Origin: JAUIAI01 sp963732405
Lineage (GTDB): Bacteria; Pseudomonadota; Gammaproteobacteria; Burkholderiales; Burkholderiaceae_E
Length of the DNA: 64,000 nt
Reading direction: 5' to 3'
Assembly: GCA_963732405.1 (NCBI GenBank)
Contig: CAVSZG010000005.1
Span: forward strand, 372,001-436,000
Shown piece after piece: positions 16,737 to 25,579 of the stretch. Within the stretch, counting starts at the first letter, position 1; the number at the start of each line of letters is the position of its first letter. A program made the position numbers and the translations under genes. Under the pieces are notes generated by a model that ran no database searches, was not told the origin of the DNA, and saw nothing but the letters and a program-made list of their open reading frames with translations.

Positions 16737-19415
16737 GTGGACAAACACTACCTCACTGCGCTGTTTCAACCCGACACCATCGCTGTCTTCGTGGGCGATC
16801 ATGACAGCCCCGACACTCAGACGAGCCAGGCACGTCAGCTGACGGCCGCACTGACCGCACAACGATTCAGCGGCCGGCTGATCTTCCTGGACATTCACAC
16901 CAGCGGCACGCTCGCCGAGCTGGCTCAGACTCGTGCGGATCTGGCCATCATCGCCTTGTCCGCGAGCGAAACCGGCGCGGCACTCGAGGTGGCCGGCCGG
17001 ATCAAATGCAAGGCCGCTCTGGTGGTCAGCAGCGGCACCGATGCCGGGACAGCGGCGGACATGCACCAGATGGCCCGTCGTCACGGCATGCATCTGCTCG
17101 GTCCCAACAGCATGGGTCTGCAACGCCCGCAACTGGGCCTGAACGCCAGTGTGGCCGGCTCGCTGGCTGCGGTCGGACCATTGGCACTGGTTTCACAATC
17201 GGGCGCCTTGACTGCATCGATTCTCGACTGGGCCAGTCAGCATGGAGTGGGTTTCTCGACGGTCGTTTCACTGGGCCCGAATACCTCCGTCGATATCGCC
17301 CAGACCCTGGACTTTCTCGCGACTGATTCACAAACCCAGAGCATCGTCGTCTACCTGGAAGGCATCTCCAATGCGCGCCGTTTCATGAGTGCTCTGCGGG
17401 CGGCGGCCAATGCCAAGCCGGTGGTTGTGCTCAAGTCCGGTCGCAAGCCCGCTGGCGATGAAGCCGCACAGACCCATAGCGGCGCCATTGTCGGCAGCGA
17501 CGAAGTCTTTGACGCGGCCCTGCGACGCGCCGGTGCCGTGCGGGTTCGCTCCTTCGTCGAACTGTTTTCAGCGGCCAAATGCCTGGCCTCGCGCTATCGA
17601 CCCGTTGGCAAGCGACTGGCCGTCGTGACCAATGGCGGCGGCCCCGGCGTACTGGCGGCCGACTGGATCAGTGAAATCGGCCTGCAACTGGGCAAGCTTG
17701 CAACGGACACTATCGATGCCCTCAAGCCGAAACTGCCTGCGCTCGCGTCGCTGATCGACCTGGTCGACCTGTCCGAAGAAGCGAACCAGGACCATTACCG
17801 GTTGGCGATCGACGCCGCTGCACGCGACAATGGCGTCGATGGCGTGCTGGTCGTGCATTCACCCAAGTCCGGTGTTGATGCGGCCGATGTGGCTCGTGTC
17901 ATGGCCGAACTCCGACGCGAGCTGCGCAAACCGCTGCTGTGCTGCTGGATGGGTGATGCATCGGTCGGCGAAGGTCGCGCGGTTCTGTCCAAGGCTGCCA
18001 TTCCGAGTTTTCGTACGCCGGAGGCAGCGGTCGGTGCGTTCGGCAACATCGCCAGCTTCTATGAAAACCAGCAGCTCCTGCAGCAAACCCCGCCACCCCT
18101 GTCCAGCATGGCCGACCCCGATATCGAGGGCACTCGCCTGCTCATCGAGAACGTGCTCACCGAGCGTCGCAAGGTGCTCAGCGAAATGGAGTCCAAGGCC
18201 TTGTTGTCGGCCTTCCAGATTCCGGTCACCCAGACTATCCTCGCCCGCAGCGCGAACGAGGCGATGATGATCGCCACCCAGTTGGGCTACCCGGTGGCGC
18301 TGAAGATCGATTCGCCTGATATCAGCCACAAGAGTGATGTCAACGGAGTTGCACTCAATGTGACGAATGCGACCGCGGTGCGCGACCACTACAACGCCAT
18401 GGTCCAGTCGGTGACCCGGCTGCAGCCCGGGGCTCGCATCAACGGCGTGACCATTCAGAGAATGGCTGGCAGCAAGCGCGGTCGCGAGCTCTATATCGGC
18501 CTGGTGACCGATGAGCCATTCGGTCCGGTCATTGCGTTCGGGGCCGGTGGCACGATGATCGAACTGATCAATGACCGCGCGATGGAACTGCCACCGCTCA
18601 ATCAATTCCTGGCCCGTCGACTCATCGCCCGCTCCCGGGTCGCGGAAACACTTGCTGAGTGGCGCGGTGCCAGCGCGGTGAATCTGGAGATGCTCGAACG
18701 GGTGTTACTGCGAGTCTCGGAGATGGTCTGTGAGCTGCCACAGCTGCGCGAGATGGATATCAACCCGATCATTGTCGACGAGAATGGCGCGGTTGTTGTC
18801 GATGCGCGAATCGTCGTGGACAGCTCGCCAGCCACGGCGCGCAATTACGCGCATCTGGCGATCCTGCCCTACCCGGCTCATTATGAGCAGGTGTGGCCGT
18901 TGCGCGGTGGCGGGGAGTACACGATCCGACCGATCCATCCTGACGACGCGCAGATGCTGCAGGTATTGATGCAGAATCTGTCACCCGAAAGCCGCTACTA
19001 CCGATTCGTGTCCAGCATCCGCGAGTTGCCGCCAGCGATGCTCTCGCGCCTGACCCTCATCGACTACGACCGGGAAATGGCGCTGGTGGCGGTTTATCAG
19101 GAGCAGGTCACGGATGCTCAGGGCCGGATCACCGAGACCGAGCGCATCGTCGGGGTATCGCGCTACATCACCAATCCCGATCAGGCGAGCTGCGAGTTCT
19201 CGCTGGTCGTGGCCGATGACTTCAATGGCAAGGGCCTGGGCTCACGACTGATGCTCAGCATCATGGAGGAAGCGCGCGACAAGGGGCTGGAGGAAATTCA
19301 GGGACTGGTGCTGGCGAACAATCAGGGCATGCTCAAGCTCATGAAGAGCCTGGGCTTTCAGATCAAACCCTTTGCCGACGATCCGGGCTTCAGGCTGGTG
19401 ACTCACGCGCTCTAG
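16737..19415 (+). CDS. Acetate-CoA ligase (ADP-forming)-like / GNAT acetyltransferase fusion (Pat-type)
   Basis: An 892-residue protein with the Pat architecture: CoA-binding domain (TIAVFVGDHDSP), succinyl-CoA-ligase-like domains with SQSGALTASILDW and the THSGAI histidine motif near residue 247, an ATP-grasp domain (about 490-700, VALKIDSPDISHKSDVNGV), and a C-terminal GNAT domain (about 725-890) with SPESRYYRF and the acetyl-CoA loop FNGKGLGSRLM. Such proteins acetylate lysines of acyl-CoA synthetases and other enzymes using the C-terminal domain, with the rest acting as a sensor. The start is GTG. It lies 97 bases after the deacetylase gene; together they could form an acetylation switch. 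Its TAG stop shares CTAG with the convergent gene. Confidence 0.92.
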   Translation: MDKHYLTALFQPDTIAVFVGDHDSPDTQTSQARQLTAALTAQRFSGRLIFLDIHTSGTLAELAQTRADLAIIALSASETGAALEVAGRIKCKAALVVSSGTDAGTAADMHQMARRHGMHLLGPNSMGLQRPQLGLNASVAGSLAAVGPLALVSQSGALTASILDWASQHGVGFSTVVSLGPNTSVDIAQTLDFLATDSQTQSIVVYLEGISNARRFMSALRAAANAKPVVVLKSGRKPAGDEAAQTHSGAIVGSDEVFDAALRRAGAVRVRSFVELFSAAKCLASRYRPVGKRLAVVTNGGGPGVLAADWISEIGLQLGKLATDTIDALKPKLPALASLIDLVDLSEEANQDHYRLAIDAAARDNGVDGVLVVHSPKSGVDAADVARVMAELRRELRKPLLCCWMGDASVGEGRAVLSKAAIPSFRTPEAAVGAFGNIASFYENQQLLQQTPPPLSSMADPDIEGTRLLIENVLTERRKVLSEMESKALLSAFQIPVTQTILARSANEAMMIATQLGYPVALKIDSPDISHKSDVNGVALNVTNATAVRDHYNAMVQSVTRLQPGARINGVTIQRMAGSKRGRELYIGLVTDEPFGPVIAFGAGGTMIELINDRAMELPPLNQFLARRLIARSRVAETLAEWRGASAVNLEMLERVLLRVSEMVCELPQLREMDINPIIVDENGAVVVDARIVVDSSPATARNYAHLAILPYPAHYEQVWPLRGGGEYTIRPIHPDDAQMLQVLMQNLSPESRYYRFVSSIRELPPAMLSRLTLIDYDREMALVAVYQEQVTDAQGRITETERIVGVSRYITNPDQASCEFSLVVADDFNGKGLGSRLMLSIMEEARDKGLEEIQGLVLANNQGMLKLMKSLGFQIKPFADDPGFRLVTHAL

Positions 19416-20299
19416 CCAGGCCCTGGACGAGGCAGCAACGAGATCACGGCCGACCCGTCCAGTTCTCCCTTGCCCTGGGCCACCAACAGGCGGAACAGGG
19501 TCAGCGCCTGGCTGGCCATCGGCATGGCGACGTTCACCTCGTGACTGGCCTCGTGCAGCATCTCCAGATCCTTGAGCACCTGACGAGCATAACCGCGTGG
19601 CGTGAAGTCCTCCGGAATCATGCGCTCGAGCAAGGTGGGCAACAGATTCGAGCCGGCATGACCGGTTTCCAGGGCGGTGACCAGACGCGTCGGATCGACA
19701 CCATGGGCCTGCGCCAGTCGAAGCGCCTCGGCGATCACGCAGTAATTGGTCAGCACCAGGGTCTGGTTGACGAGCTTGGTGGCCTGACCGGCGCCACTGT
19801 CGCCCATGTGAGTGAAGCGCCCCAACAACCCGACCACCGGACGGGCCTGCTCGACAGCTTGCGCAGTGCCGCCCGCCATGATGGCCAGTGTTCCCTGATG
19901 GGCGGCGTCCGGCCCGCCGGATACCGGTGCATCGACGAAGGCCGTGCCGACCTCCTCGTTCAGGCGTAAGGCCAGCGCGCGCGTGAGGCCGATCTCGGTG
20001 GTCGAATGATCGACCAGCAGACTCAGCGCACCCCGTCCGGCCGACAGCACACCTCGCTCACCCTGCACCACCAGGGCAACCGCCGCGCTGGTGGTCAGAC
20101 AGAGCAGCACCATGTCGGCCTGGCGAGCGATGTCGGCCGGGCAGGCGCCCACCTGCATGCCCAGCGCCGCCAGACGCTCGACCTTGTCGGCGACCAGGTC
20201 ATGGCCGATCACGGGCAGGCCCTGGGCAAGCAGTCGCTCAACCATGGCGCCGCCCAAGAGGCCAAGGCCGATGAAACCGATCGTGGGTGATTGAGTCAT
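19412..20299 (-). CDS. NAD(P)-dependent oxidoreductase, 3-hydroxyisobutyrate dehydrogenase family
   Basis: A 295-residue beta-hydroxyacid dehydrogenase. The N-terminal Rossmann motif GFIGLGLLGGAMVERL, the substrate loop DAPVSGGPDAAHQGTL near residue 119 and the catalytic Lys in GAGQATKLVNQTL near 171 are all present. Members oxidise 3-hydroxyisobutyrate, tartronate semialdehyde partners, glycerate and similar compounds with NAD(P). The ATG at 20299 overlaps the TRAP permease stop (ATGA), so it is cotranscribed with the transporter and probably acts on the imported acid or its product. A longer upstream reading frame was rejected because it lies inside the permease gene. Confidence 0.9.
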   Translation of the reverse strand: MTQSPTIGFIGLGLLGGAMVERLLAQGLPVIGHDLVADKVERLAALGMQVGACPADIARQADMVLLCLTTSAAVALVVQGERGVLSAGRGALSLLVDHSTTEIGLTRALALRLNEEVGTAFVDAPVSGGPDAAHQGTLAIMAGGTAQAVEQARPVVGLLGRFTHMGDSGAGQATKLVNQTLVLTNYCVIAEALRLAQAHGVDPTRLVTALETGHAGSNLLPTLLERMIPEDFTPRGYARQVLKDLEMLHEASHEVNVAMPMASQALTLFRLLVAQGKGELDGSAVISLLPRPGPG

Positions 20300-21576
20300 C
20301 GGAACCATCCCGGAATGAGCAGGGTGAGCGGCGGCACATAGGTGAGCAGCAGCAAGGTGATGAGCAGCGCCGGATAAAACGGCAACATCGCCCGGGCCAG
20401 TTGGGTGAAGCGCAATCCGGTCATGCTGCACAGGAGAAACAGCGACAGCCCGAAGGGGGGCGTGACCGTGCCGATCATCAGATTGAAGATGATGACGATG
20501 CCCAGGTGCACCGGATCGACCCCGGCTGCCACCACCGGCGGAGCAATGATCGGCACCAGCAACAGGGTGGCGGTGGTCGAATCAACGAACATGCCGGCCG
20601 CGAAGAACACGGCGTTGACCACCAGCAACAAGGCCCATGGACTGGTCGAGAGCCCGCCGAACCAGGCGGCGAAAGCCTGGGGAATCTGCTCGACAGCCAG
20701 GATCCAGCCGAACATGGCAGCAGCCGCGACGATGAACAGGATAGCCGCCGTGCTGCGTACCGTTTCGGTGGCCGCCTCGCGGACAAAAGTCCAGCTCATG
20801 TCGCGGTAGTAGAACACCCCGACCAGCAACACATAGATCACCGCCACGGCCGAGGCCTCGGTCGGGGTGAAGCTGCCCGAGAGCATGCCGCCGATCAGGA
20901 TCACCGGCGCGAACAACGCGGGCGCAGCCGGGCCGAAGGCGCGCCACAGTTCCACCAGCCGCGGCCGACGCTGAGCGCGTGGCAGTCCTCCGCGCAGCGC
21001 CATAATGGCCACGGTAACCATCAGCATCAGCACGCAGAGCAGCGCCGGCACGATACCCGCAATCAACATCTGCAAGGCCGATACCGAGGTCACTGACGCG
21101 TAGATGATGATCGGAATCGAGGGCGGAAAAATCGGCCCGACGATGGCCGATGACGCAGTGACCGCCGCCGAGAACGGTAGCGGAAAGCCGCGATCCCGCA
21201 TCGCCCGGATCTCGATGCGGCCCAGGCCGCCGACATCGGCCAGAGCGGCACCCGAGACGCCGGAAAAGATCAGGCTCGCCACGATATTGACCTGCGCCAG
21301 CCCGCCGTGCAGTCGACTGACCAGCACATCGGCGAAATGAAACAGCTTTTCCGTGATTCCCGCGGCATTCATCAGATTGCCCACGAAGATAAAGACGGGC
21401 ACCGCCACCAGCGGAAAACTGTCCAGCGCATACAGTGTGCGCTGTGCCACGGTCGCCATCGGGATACCTTCCCAGGCGATATAGGCGATCGAGGGTAGCA
21501 GGATCGCAAAGGCCACCGGCACCCCGAGCACGAACAACACGAAAAAGGCGGCGATCACCGCAATGCCCAGGCTCAT
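20296..21576 (-). CDS. dctM: TRAP transporter large permease subunit
   Basis: A 426-residue hydrophobic protein with about twelve transmembrane helices and typical DctM features: start MSLGIAVIAAFFVLFVLGVPVAF, the PLVAVPVFIFVGNLM stretch near 55, and GPIFPPSIPIIIYA near 140. It forms the ion-driven channel that imports organic acids delivered by the DctP receptor. The start codon ATG 21576 overlaps the dctQ stop by one base (TGATG); an upstream extension of the frame is spurious. Part of an operon amidohydrolase-dctP-dctQ-dctM-dehydrogenase. Confidence 0.95.
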   Translation of the reverse strand: MSLGIAVIAAFFVLFVLGVPVAFAILLPSIAYIAWEGIPMATVAQRTLYALDSFPLVAVPVFIFVGNLMNAAGITEKLFHFADVLVSRLHGGLAQVNIVASLIFSGVSGAALADVGGLGRIEIRAMRDRGFPLPFSAAVTASSAIVGPIFPPSIPIIIYASVTSVSALQMLIAGIVPALLCVLMLMVTVAIMALRGGLPRAQRRPRLVELWRAFGPAAPALFAPVILIGGMLSGSFTPTEASAVAVIYVLLVGVFYYRDMSWTFVREAATETVRSTAAILFIVAAAAMFGWILAVEQIPQAFAAWFGGLSTSPWALLLVVNAVFFAAGMFVDSTTATLLLVPIIAPPVVAAGVDPVHLGIVIIFNLMIGTVTPPFGLSLFLLCSMTGLRFTQLARAMLPFYPALLITLLLLTYVPPLTLLIPGWFR

Positions 21577-22064
21577 CAGAGTGTCGGACTGTTGCCGTCG
21601 ACCGGCGGCGGGGCACGGCGCAGGGCGAACCAGAGGCAGCCAAGCGCCGTGACGCCGATGCCGATCAGGAAGGGACTTGCAAACAGCCAGAACGGAATGT
21701 TCAGCGTCGGTGTGCGGGTACCCGTGTTCTGCAAAATGCTGCCCACGCCGGCCCAGACCAGGATTGTGAGCGCCGCCGCGGCGAGCAGCAGGGTGAGACG
21801 CTCCAGCGCATGACGCAGCCGTGGCGGCAACAAGCTCACGAGTTCGGCAAACCGGATCTGCCCATCGCAAGAGACCAACTGTGGCAGGGCGAAAAAGACC
21901 AGCGCAATCAGGCCCCAGCGCGTCGCCTCCTCCAGACCGACGATAGGTGCCGAAAACGCGTCACGTAACACCACCTGGATGAACGGCAGCAGCACCAGAC
22001 AGGCGAGCGCGATCATGGCGAGCCAGCCCGCGATCCGCTCGACACCGTTCCAGAGTCTTTGCAT
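21576..22064 (-). CDS. dctQ: TRAP transporter small permease subunit
   Basis: A 162-residue membrane protein with four predicted helices (WLAMIALACLVLLPFIQVVLR; WGLIALVFFALPQLV; LTLLLAAAALTILVWAGV; FLIGIGVTALGCLWFAL), the topology of DctQ. The family pairs with DctM to form the transport unit. TTG three bases upstream is an alternative start. It lies 30 bases after dctP and overlaps dctM by one base. Confidence 0.92.
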   Translation of the reverse strand: MQRLWNGVERIAGWLAMIALACLVLLPFIQVVLRDAFSAPIVGLEEATRWGLIALVFFALPQLVSCDGQIRFAELVSLLPPRLRHALERLTLLLAAAALTILVWAGVGSILQNTGTRTPTLNIPFWLFASPFLIGIGVTALGCLWFALRRAPPPVDGNSPTL

Positions 22065-22094
22065 CAATGATGAGTTCCGGTCTGCCCAGGCGGC

Positions 22095-23090
22095 CTACTT
22101 GATCTGCGTGATCCGATCCAGATACGCCTTCCAGTTGGGGAAATCGGCCGCGACCTGCCGGGACACCGAACTGCGGAACTCGTCGAGCTTCAGGCCGTTC
22201 TTGCTGTCGATGATCGTGACGCCCTTGGATTTGAGATAGTCGAGTTCCTTGGCCTCCGACTCCCGATACCACTGCAATGAACGTTGGCCCATCTCGGCCA
22301 TCGCCTCGCGCATCAGCTGGCGATCCGCATCGGCCAGACCGGACCAGGACTTCTCATTGACGAACACGGCCAGCACGCTTTCCATGTGGCCGGTCATCAT
22401 CACGTATTTGTTGGCCTCGTACATCTTGCGCGCGATGATGTTGTTCAACGGATTTTCCTGCCCCTCGACCAGTCCGGTCATGAGCGCGGGCATGATCTCG
22501 GAAATTTCAACCGGCGTCGGAATCGCACCCATGCCCTTGAGCATGGTGTTCCACAAGGCAATCGGCACGCCGCGAAACTTTTTGCCGGCCATGTCAGCGG
22601 GCGAGTAGACCGGATAGCGTGCCGTCAGCTGGCGCGCGCCGCGGTAGAAGTTGCCCACGATGCGCACGCCGCCATTGGCCACCAGCTTCTCATTGATTTC
22701 GGCAAGCACCGGCGAGGTCGCCTCGCTGGTCGCCCGCATCGCATGGTCGGCATCGCGATAGGCAAAGGGCGCATTGAATACCGCGACATCCTTTTCGAAA
22801 CGATCCAGCGATGAAAAGTCGTGATGGGCCATGTGAATGGACCCCACGCGCAGGCCGTCGAGCATTTCGGACAGGTTGCCCAATTGCGAGCCGGGAAACA
22901 CCCGGATGTCGATCCGGCCCTTCGAGCGCTCCCTGACCATGGCAGCCAGCTCGGCCGCATAACGAGTCTGCCCCTCGTTCTCGGCACCCACATGGGCATA
23001 ACGCAAGGTCACCTTGTCCTGGGCCTGGACACCGGCCAGCATCATGCAGCCCAGGGCTGCGGCGAGCACGCCTTTGATCGCGATTCTCAT
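22095..23090 (-). CDS. dctP: TRAP transporter substrate-binding protein (DctP family)
   Basis: A 331-residue periplasmic receptor. A signal peptide (about residues 1-23, ending VQA-QD) is followed by the DctP core with YAHVGAENEGQTRYAAELA, VFPGSQLGNLSEMLDGLRVG near 65, and the substrate-contact segment GVPIALWNTMLKGMGAIPTPVEISE near 175, where the family Arg and Asn/Trp residues bind a carboxylate. The ligand is probably an acidic sugar derivative or hydroxy acid. It is followed at 27-30 bases by dctQ and preceded by the amidohydrolase gene at 31 bases. Confidence 0.94.
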   Translation of the reverse strand: MRIAIKGVLAAALGCMMLAGVQAQDKVTLRYAHVGAENEGQTRYAAELAAMVRERSKGRIDIRVFPGSQLGNLSEMLDGLRVGSIHMAHHDFSSLDRFEKDVAVFNAPFAYRDADHAMRATSEATSPVLAEINEKLVANGGVRIVGNFYRGARQLTARYPVYSPADMAGKKFRGVPIALWNTMLKGMGAIPTPVEISEIMPALMTGLVEGQENPLNNIIARKMYEANKYVMMTGHMESVLAVFVNEKSWSGLADADRQLMREAMAEMGQRSLQWYRESEAKELDYLKSKGVTIIDSKNGLKLDEFRSSVSRQVAADFPNWKAYLDRITQIK

Positions 23091-23121
23091 GCTTGTCTCC
23101 TGATTGATTCCTGGATTGGAT

Positions 23122-24045
23122 TCAGTACCTTATGGATCGAAGTACCGGACGATAGGTTTCGATGGCGGTGCCGCTGAACAAACGGTCACGCTGGGCTGGC
23201 GGCAGATCGGCCGTGATGGCATCGAATCCGTCGAAAATCGTCTCAAAGCCCGCCACCAGCGAATCGACCGGAAAATTCGACGCAAACATGGCCCGCTCTG
23301 CGCCGAAGATCGCGATCGCATCGCGCACCACGCCGGCATTCTCTGCCACTGTCCAGGCCCTGCCCGGCACACCGAGACCGGATATCTTGATCCGGACATT
23401 GTTCTGAGCCGCCAGCGCCTCGAGTGCGCTACGCCAGGCATCGAGCCCGGCTGGCGACCGATCGGCCGGTAGCCCGGTATGGTTGACGATCAGCCAGGTG
23501 TCGGCGAAGTCGCGAGCGAGCGCCGCCGCCGCATCAAAATGCCACCAGGGTGTCTGCAGATCGAAGTGCAGCCCGTGGCGAGCCAACAGGGCATATCCAT
23601 CGCGCCAGCGCGTATCGTCCATGGAACCCGGCTCAGCGCGCCGGGCGGACTCAGGCTTGGACGCGGCACGGGGCTTATGGCGGATACTGCGCACCAATGG
23701 CCAGCCAGCCTGGGCCGCCAGCACCTGCGCAATGTCTTCCCGATCGAGCCAGGCCTGCGCAACCACGGCGCCGGGCAAGCCGGTCTGCTCTGCCTGTTCG
23801 TGAATCCAGCGGGTCTCGCCCAGCGGGTCGGTCGGATCCCACTCGGCCTCGACGTACACACTGGCGAGCACATCGAAGCGCCCCGCATCGCGCAGGTAAT
23901 CCGCTGGCAGATAGTTGCGCCGCAAGGCCGAGTAGTCACCGTAGCGGAACGGGATCGGCGGCTCATCGCAGAGCCAGGGGTGATGGTTACGATCGAGGTC
24001 CCAGACATGATGATGCGCATCGACAATGGCCAGTCTTGCCGGCAT
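23122..24045 (-). CDS. Amidohydrolase family protein (lactonase-like)
   Basis: A 307-residue TIM-barrel hydrolase of the amidohydrolase-2 / fuconolactonase type. The N-terminal metal motif DAHHHVWD (residues about 9-16), a central VNHTGLP histidine near 193 and SNFPVDS near 257 (the family catalytic Asp) are visible. Relatives open sugar lactones (L-fucono-, L-rhamnono- or galactaro-lactones) or 2-pyrone-4,6-dicarboxylate. As the first gene before the TRAP transporter genes and a hydroxyacid dehydrogenase, it supports a pathway for uptake and breakdown of a sugar acid or its lactone. Exact substrate is unknown. Confidence 0.88.
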   Translation of the reverse strand: MPARLAIVDAHHHVWDLDRNHHPWLCDEPPIPFRYGDYSALRRNYLPADYLRDAGRFDVLASVYVEAEWDPTDPLGETRWIHEQAEQTGLPGAVVAQAWLDREDIAQVLAAQAGWPLVRSIRHKPRAASKPESARRAEPGSMDDTRWRDGYALLARHGLHFDLQTPWWHFDAAAALARDFADTWLIVNHTGLPADRSPAGLDAWRSALEALAAQNNVRIKISGLGVPGRAWTVAENAGVVRDAIAIFGAERAMFASNFPVDSLVAGFETIFDGFDAITADLPPAQRDRLFSGTAIETYRPVLRSIRY

Positions 24046-24118
24046 CGGGTCATGTCTCCGTGGATTTTGAATGGTGGATGCAGGTTATCAGAACTTCGCC
24101 TGATCGATGAACGACGCG

Positions 24119-24913
24119 TCAGGGCTGTTCAGTCCACCCTCGCCCGATCAGGGCCTCCTCCTCGCCCGGGTCCAGTGCCTGCCCCAGGCCCAGGGCCTCC
24201 GCCATTGCTGCCAGCGCATCGGCCTGGCCAGTCGCCGGCACAAAGGCCGGCGGCTGACCGTCGCGGCCTTGCTCGGCGCCGCCATCGATGATCATCTGGG
24301 TGATCCATACACCATCGGCACGGCACGCGAAACCATGCGACAGACGGCCACCGAGGGATTGTTCGAATTCGCGACAGAGGGTGCCGTCGCTGCGCCGGAA
24401 ACTGGCCAGCGGCAACACCTTGCCGTCGGCCAGCGGCGCGCTGGAGCCACTGGGCACGGACTGCAGCACGCTGGCCAGCGTGCTGGCGGTATCGGTTGAA
24501 CGGCCGGCCCACCAATGGCCAACGACAGCACCAATGACCAGGGCGAGGCCGGCAGCCAGCGCAGCCTGAGGCCAGAAGCGACTGTCATTGGCTGGCGGGC
24601 CGGCAGGCTCGACCGTTCGCGGCGCAACCGGCAACGGCTTCACCAGAGGGCCATCCGTGATGGTTGCCGACGCCCCTGGCGGCGCATCGGTGCGGGCATG
24701 GTCACGAACCGTGTCAATCAGACGGCTGGGCACCGGTTCATGGAGCAGATCACGGGTCAGTGGTTCCAGCAAGGCGCCGGTCTGGCGGAAGTGGGCGAGC
24801 AAGTCGCGCGCCTGGCCATCGGCCCGCAGCAAGGCCTCGACCCGGTCGACCTGGTCACGCGGCAACTGGCCGTCCGCGTAGGCCATGATCCATTCGATAT
24901 CGGAATCTTTCAC
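24119..24913 (-). CDS. Anti-sigma factor, single-pass membrane protein
   Basis: A 264-residue protein encoded directly after a sigma gene. The N-terminal domain (WIMAYADGQLPRDQVDRVEALLRAD, residues about 8-35) has the anti-sigma helical form without a zinc HxxxCxxC motif. A transmembrane helix follows at about 118-138 (AALAAGLALVIGAVVGHWWAG), then a periplasmic part of about 125 residues with two Cys. GTG 24913 was chosen because AAGG sits seven bases upstream; a TTG at 24919 overlapping the sigma stop is an alternative. It should hold the sigma factor at the membrane and release it upon an envelope signal. Confidence 0.85.
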   Translation of the reverse strand: MKDSDIEWIMAYADGQLPRDQVDRVEALLRADGQARDLLAHFRQTGALLEPLTRDLLHEPVPSRLIDTVRDHARTDAPPGASATITDGPLVKPLPVAPRTVEPAGPPANDSRFWPQAALAAGLALVIGAVVGHWWAGRSTDTASTLASVLQSVPSGSSAPLADGKVLPLASFRRSDGTLCREFEQSLGGRLSHGFACRADGVWITQMIIDGGAEQGRDGQPPAFVPATGQADALAAMAEALGLGQALDPGEEEALIGRGWTEQP

Positions 24914-24915
24914 GA

Positions 24916-25422
24916 TCAAGCCTTGATCGGCAGAGAGTGGCTGGCTGCCAGCCGTTCATGAAGGTGCAGACGGGCCCGGGCCAGGCGGCTCATGACCGTG
25001 CCCACCGGCAGTTCCAGCAGGTCGGCTGCCTCCTGGTAGGTCAGGTGTTCCACGCAGACCAGCATGATCAGCTCCCGGTGCTCGGGTCGCAGCTGCGCCA
25101 GGGCAGCGGACACCTGTTCCAGTTCGCTGCGAATCTCGGGGAGACGATGAGCGTGGTGGTCGGCCACCGGCGCAATCGTGTCCACATCCACCGTCTCGAC
25201 CCGCTGACGGCGCCGCAGCGTGTCATACCAGAGGTTCTGGATGATCCGGAACATCCAGCTATCGAGCCGGGTGCCGATCTCATACTGATCACGACGCTCG
25301 AGCGCCCGCTCGCAGGCAGCCTGAACCAGATCATCGGCGTCTTCGCGCTGGCCGGTGAGCCCGTAGGCGAACCGTCGCAATCGGGGCAGTTGCGCCACCA
25401 ACTCATCTCGAAAATCACTCAT
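24916..25422 (-). CDS. ECF sigma-70 family RNA polymerase sigma factor
   Basis: A 168-residue ECF sigma factor: region 2 LPRLRRFAYGLTGQREDADDLVQAACERAL to LDSWMFRIIQNLWYDTLRRR (residues about 10-70) and region 4 LRPEHRELIMLVCVEHLTYQEAADLLELPVGTVMSRLARARLHL (about 110-155). ATG 25422 is preferred over a TTG five codons upstream. The stop overlaps or abuts the anti-sigma gene, the usual arrangement of a regulated pair. It is divergent from a secreted S8 protease gene 158 bases away, a probable target. Confidence 0.92.
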   Translation of the reverse strand: MSDFRDELVAQLPRLRRFAYGLTGQREDADDLVQAACERALERRDQYEIGTRLDSWMFRIIQNLWYDTLRRRQRVETVDVDTIAPVADHHAHRLPEIRSELEQVSAALAQLRPEHRELIMLVCVEHLTYQEAADLLELPVGTVMSRLARARLHLHERLAASHSLPIKA

Positions 25423-25457
25423 CTGTCGAATGGACAACCCGACAACGCGACAAAGGA

Positions 25458-25469
25458 CGGAATATTCCG
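25458..25469. promoter_or_regulatory. 12-bp perfect palindrome in the divergent sigma/protease promoter region
   Basis: CGGAATATTCCG is a perfect palindrome about 35 bases upstream of the sigma start codon and 110 bases upstream of the protease start. It could be a regulator site or half of an ECF -35 element (GGAAT). Functional meaning is not established. Confidence 0.3.
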
Positions 25470-25579
25470 CAGACCATTGACCGAATGATACCGGGGTGAG
25501 TCCAGGGGAATAATCGGTGGCCAGGATCGTTTTTGATAGGGTCCACTTTGTTCACCCGCCGATCGGGAACTGCTCGCCA

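Noticed and set aside
20300..20431. N-terminal extension of the hydroxyisobutyrate dehydrogenase-like protein
   Set aside because: The extra 44 residues overlap the permease gene and precede a normal Rossmann start; ATG 20299 with ATGA overlap is better.
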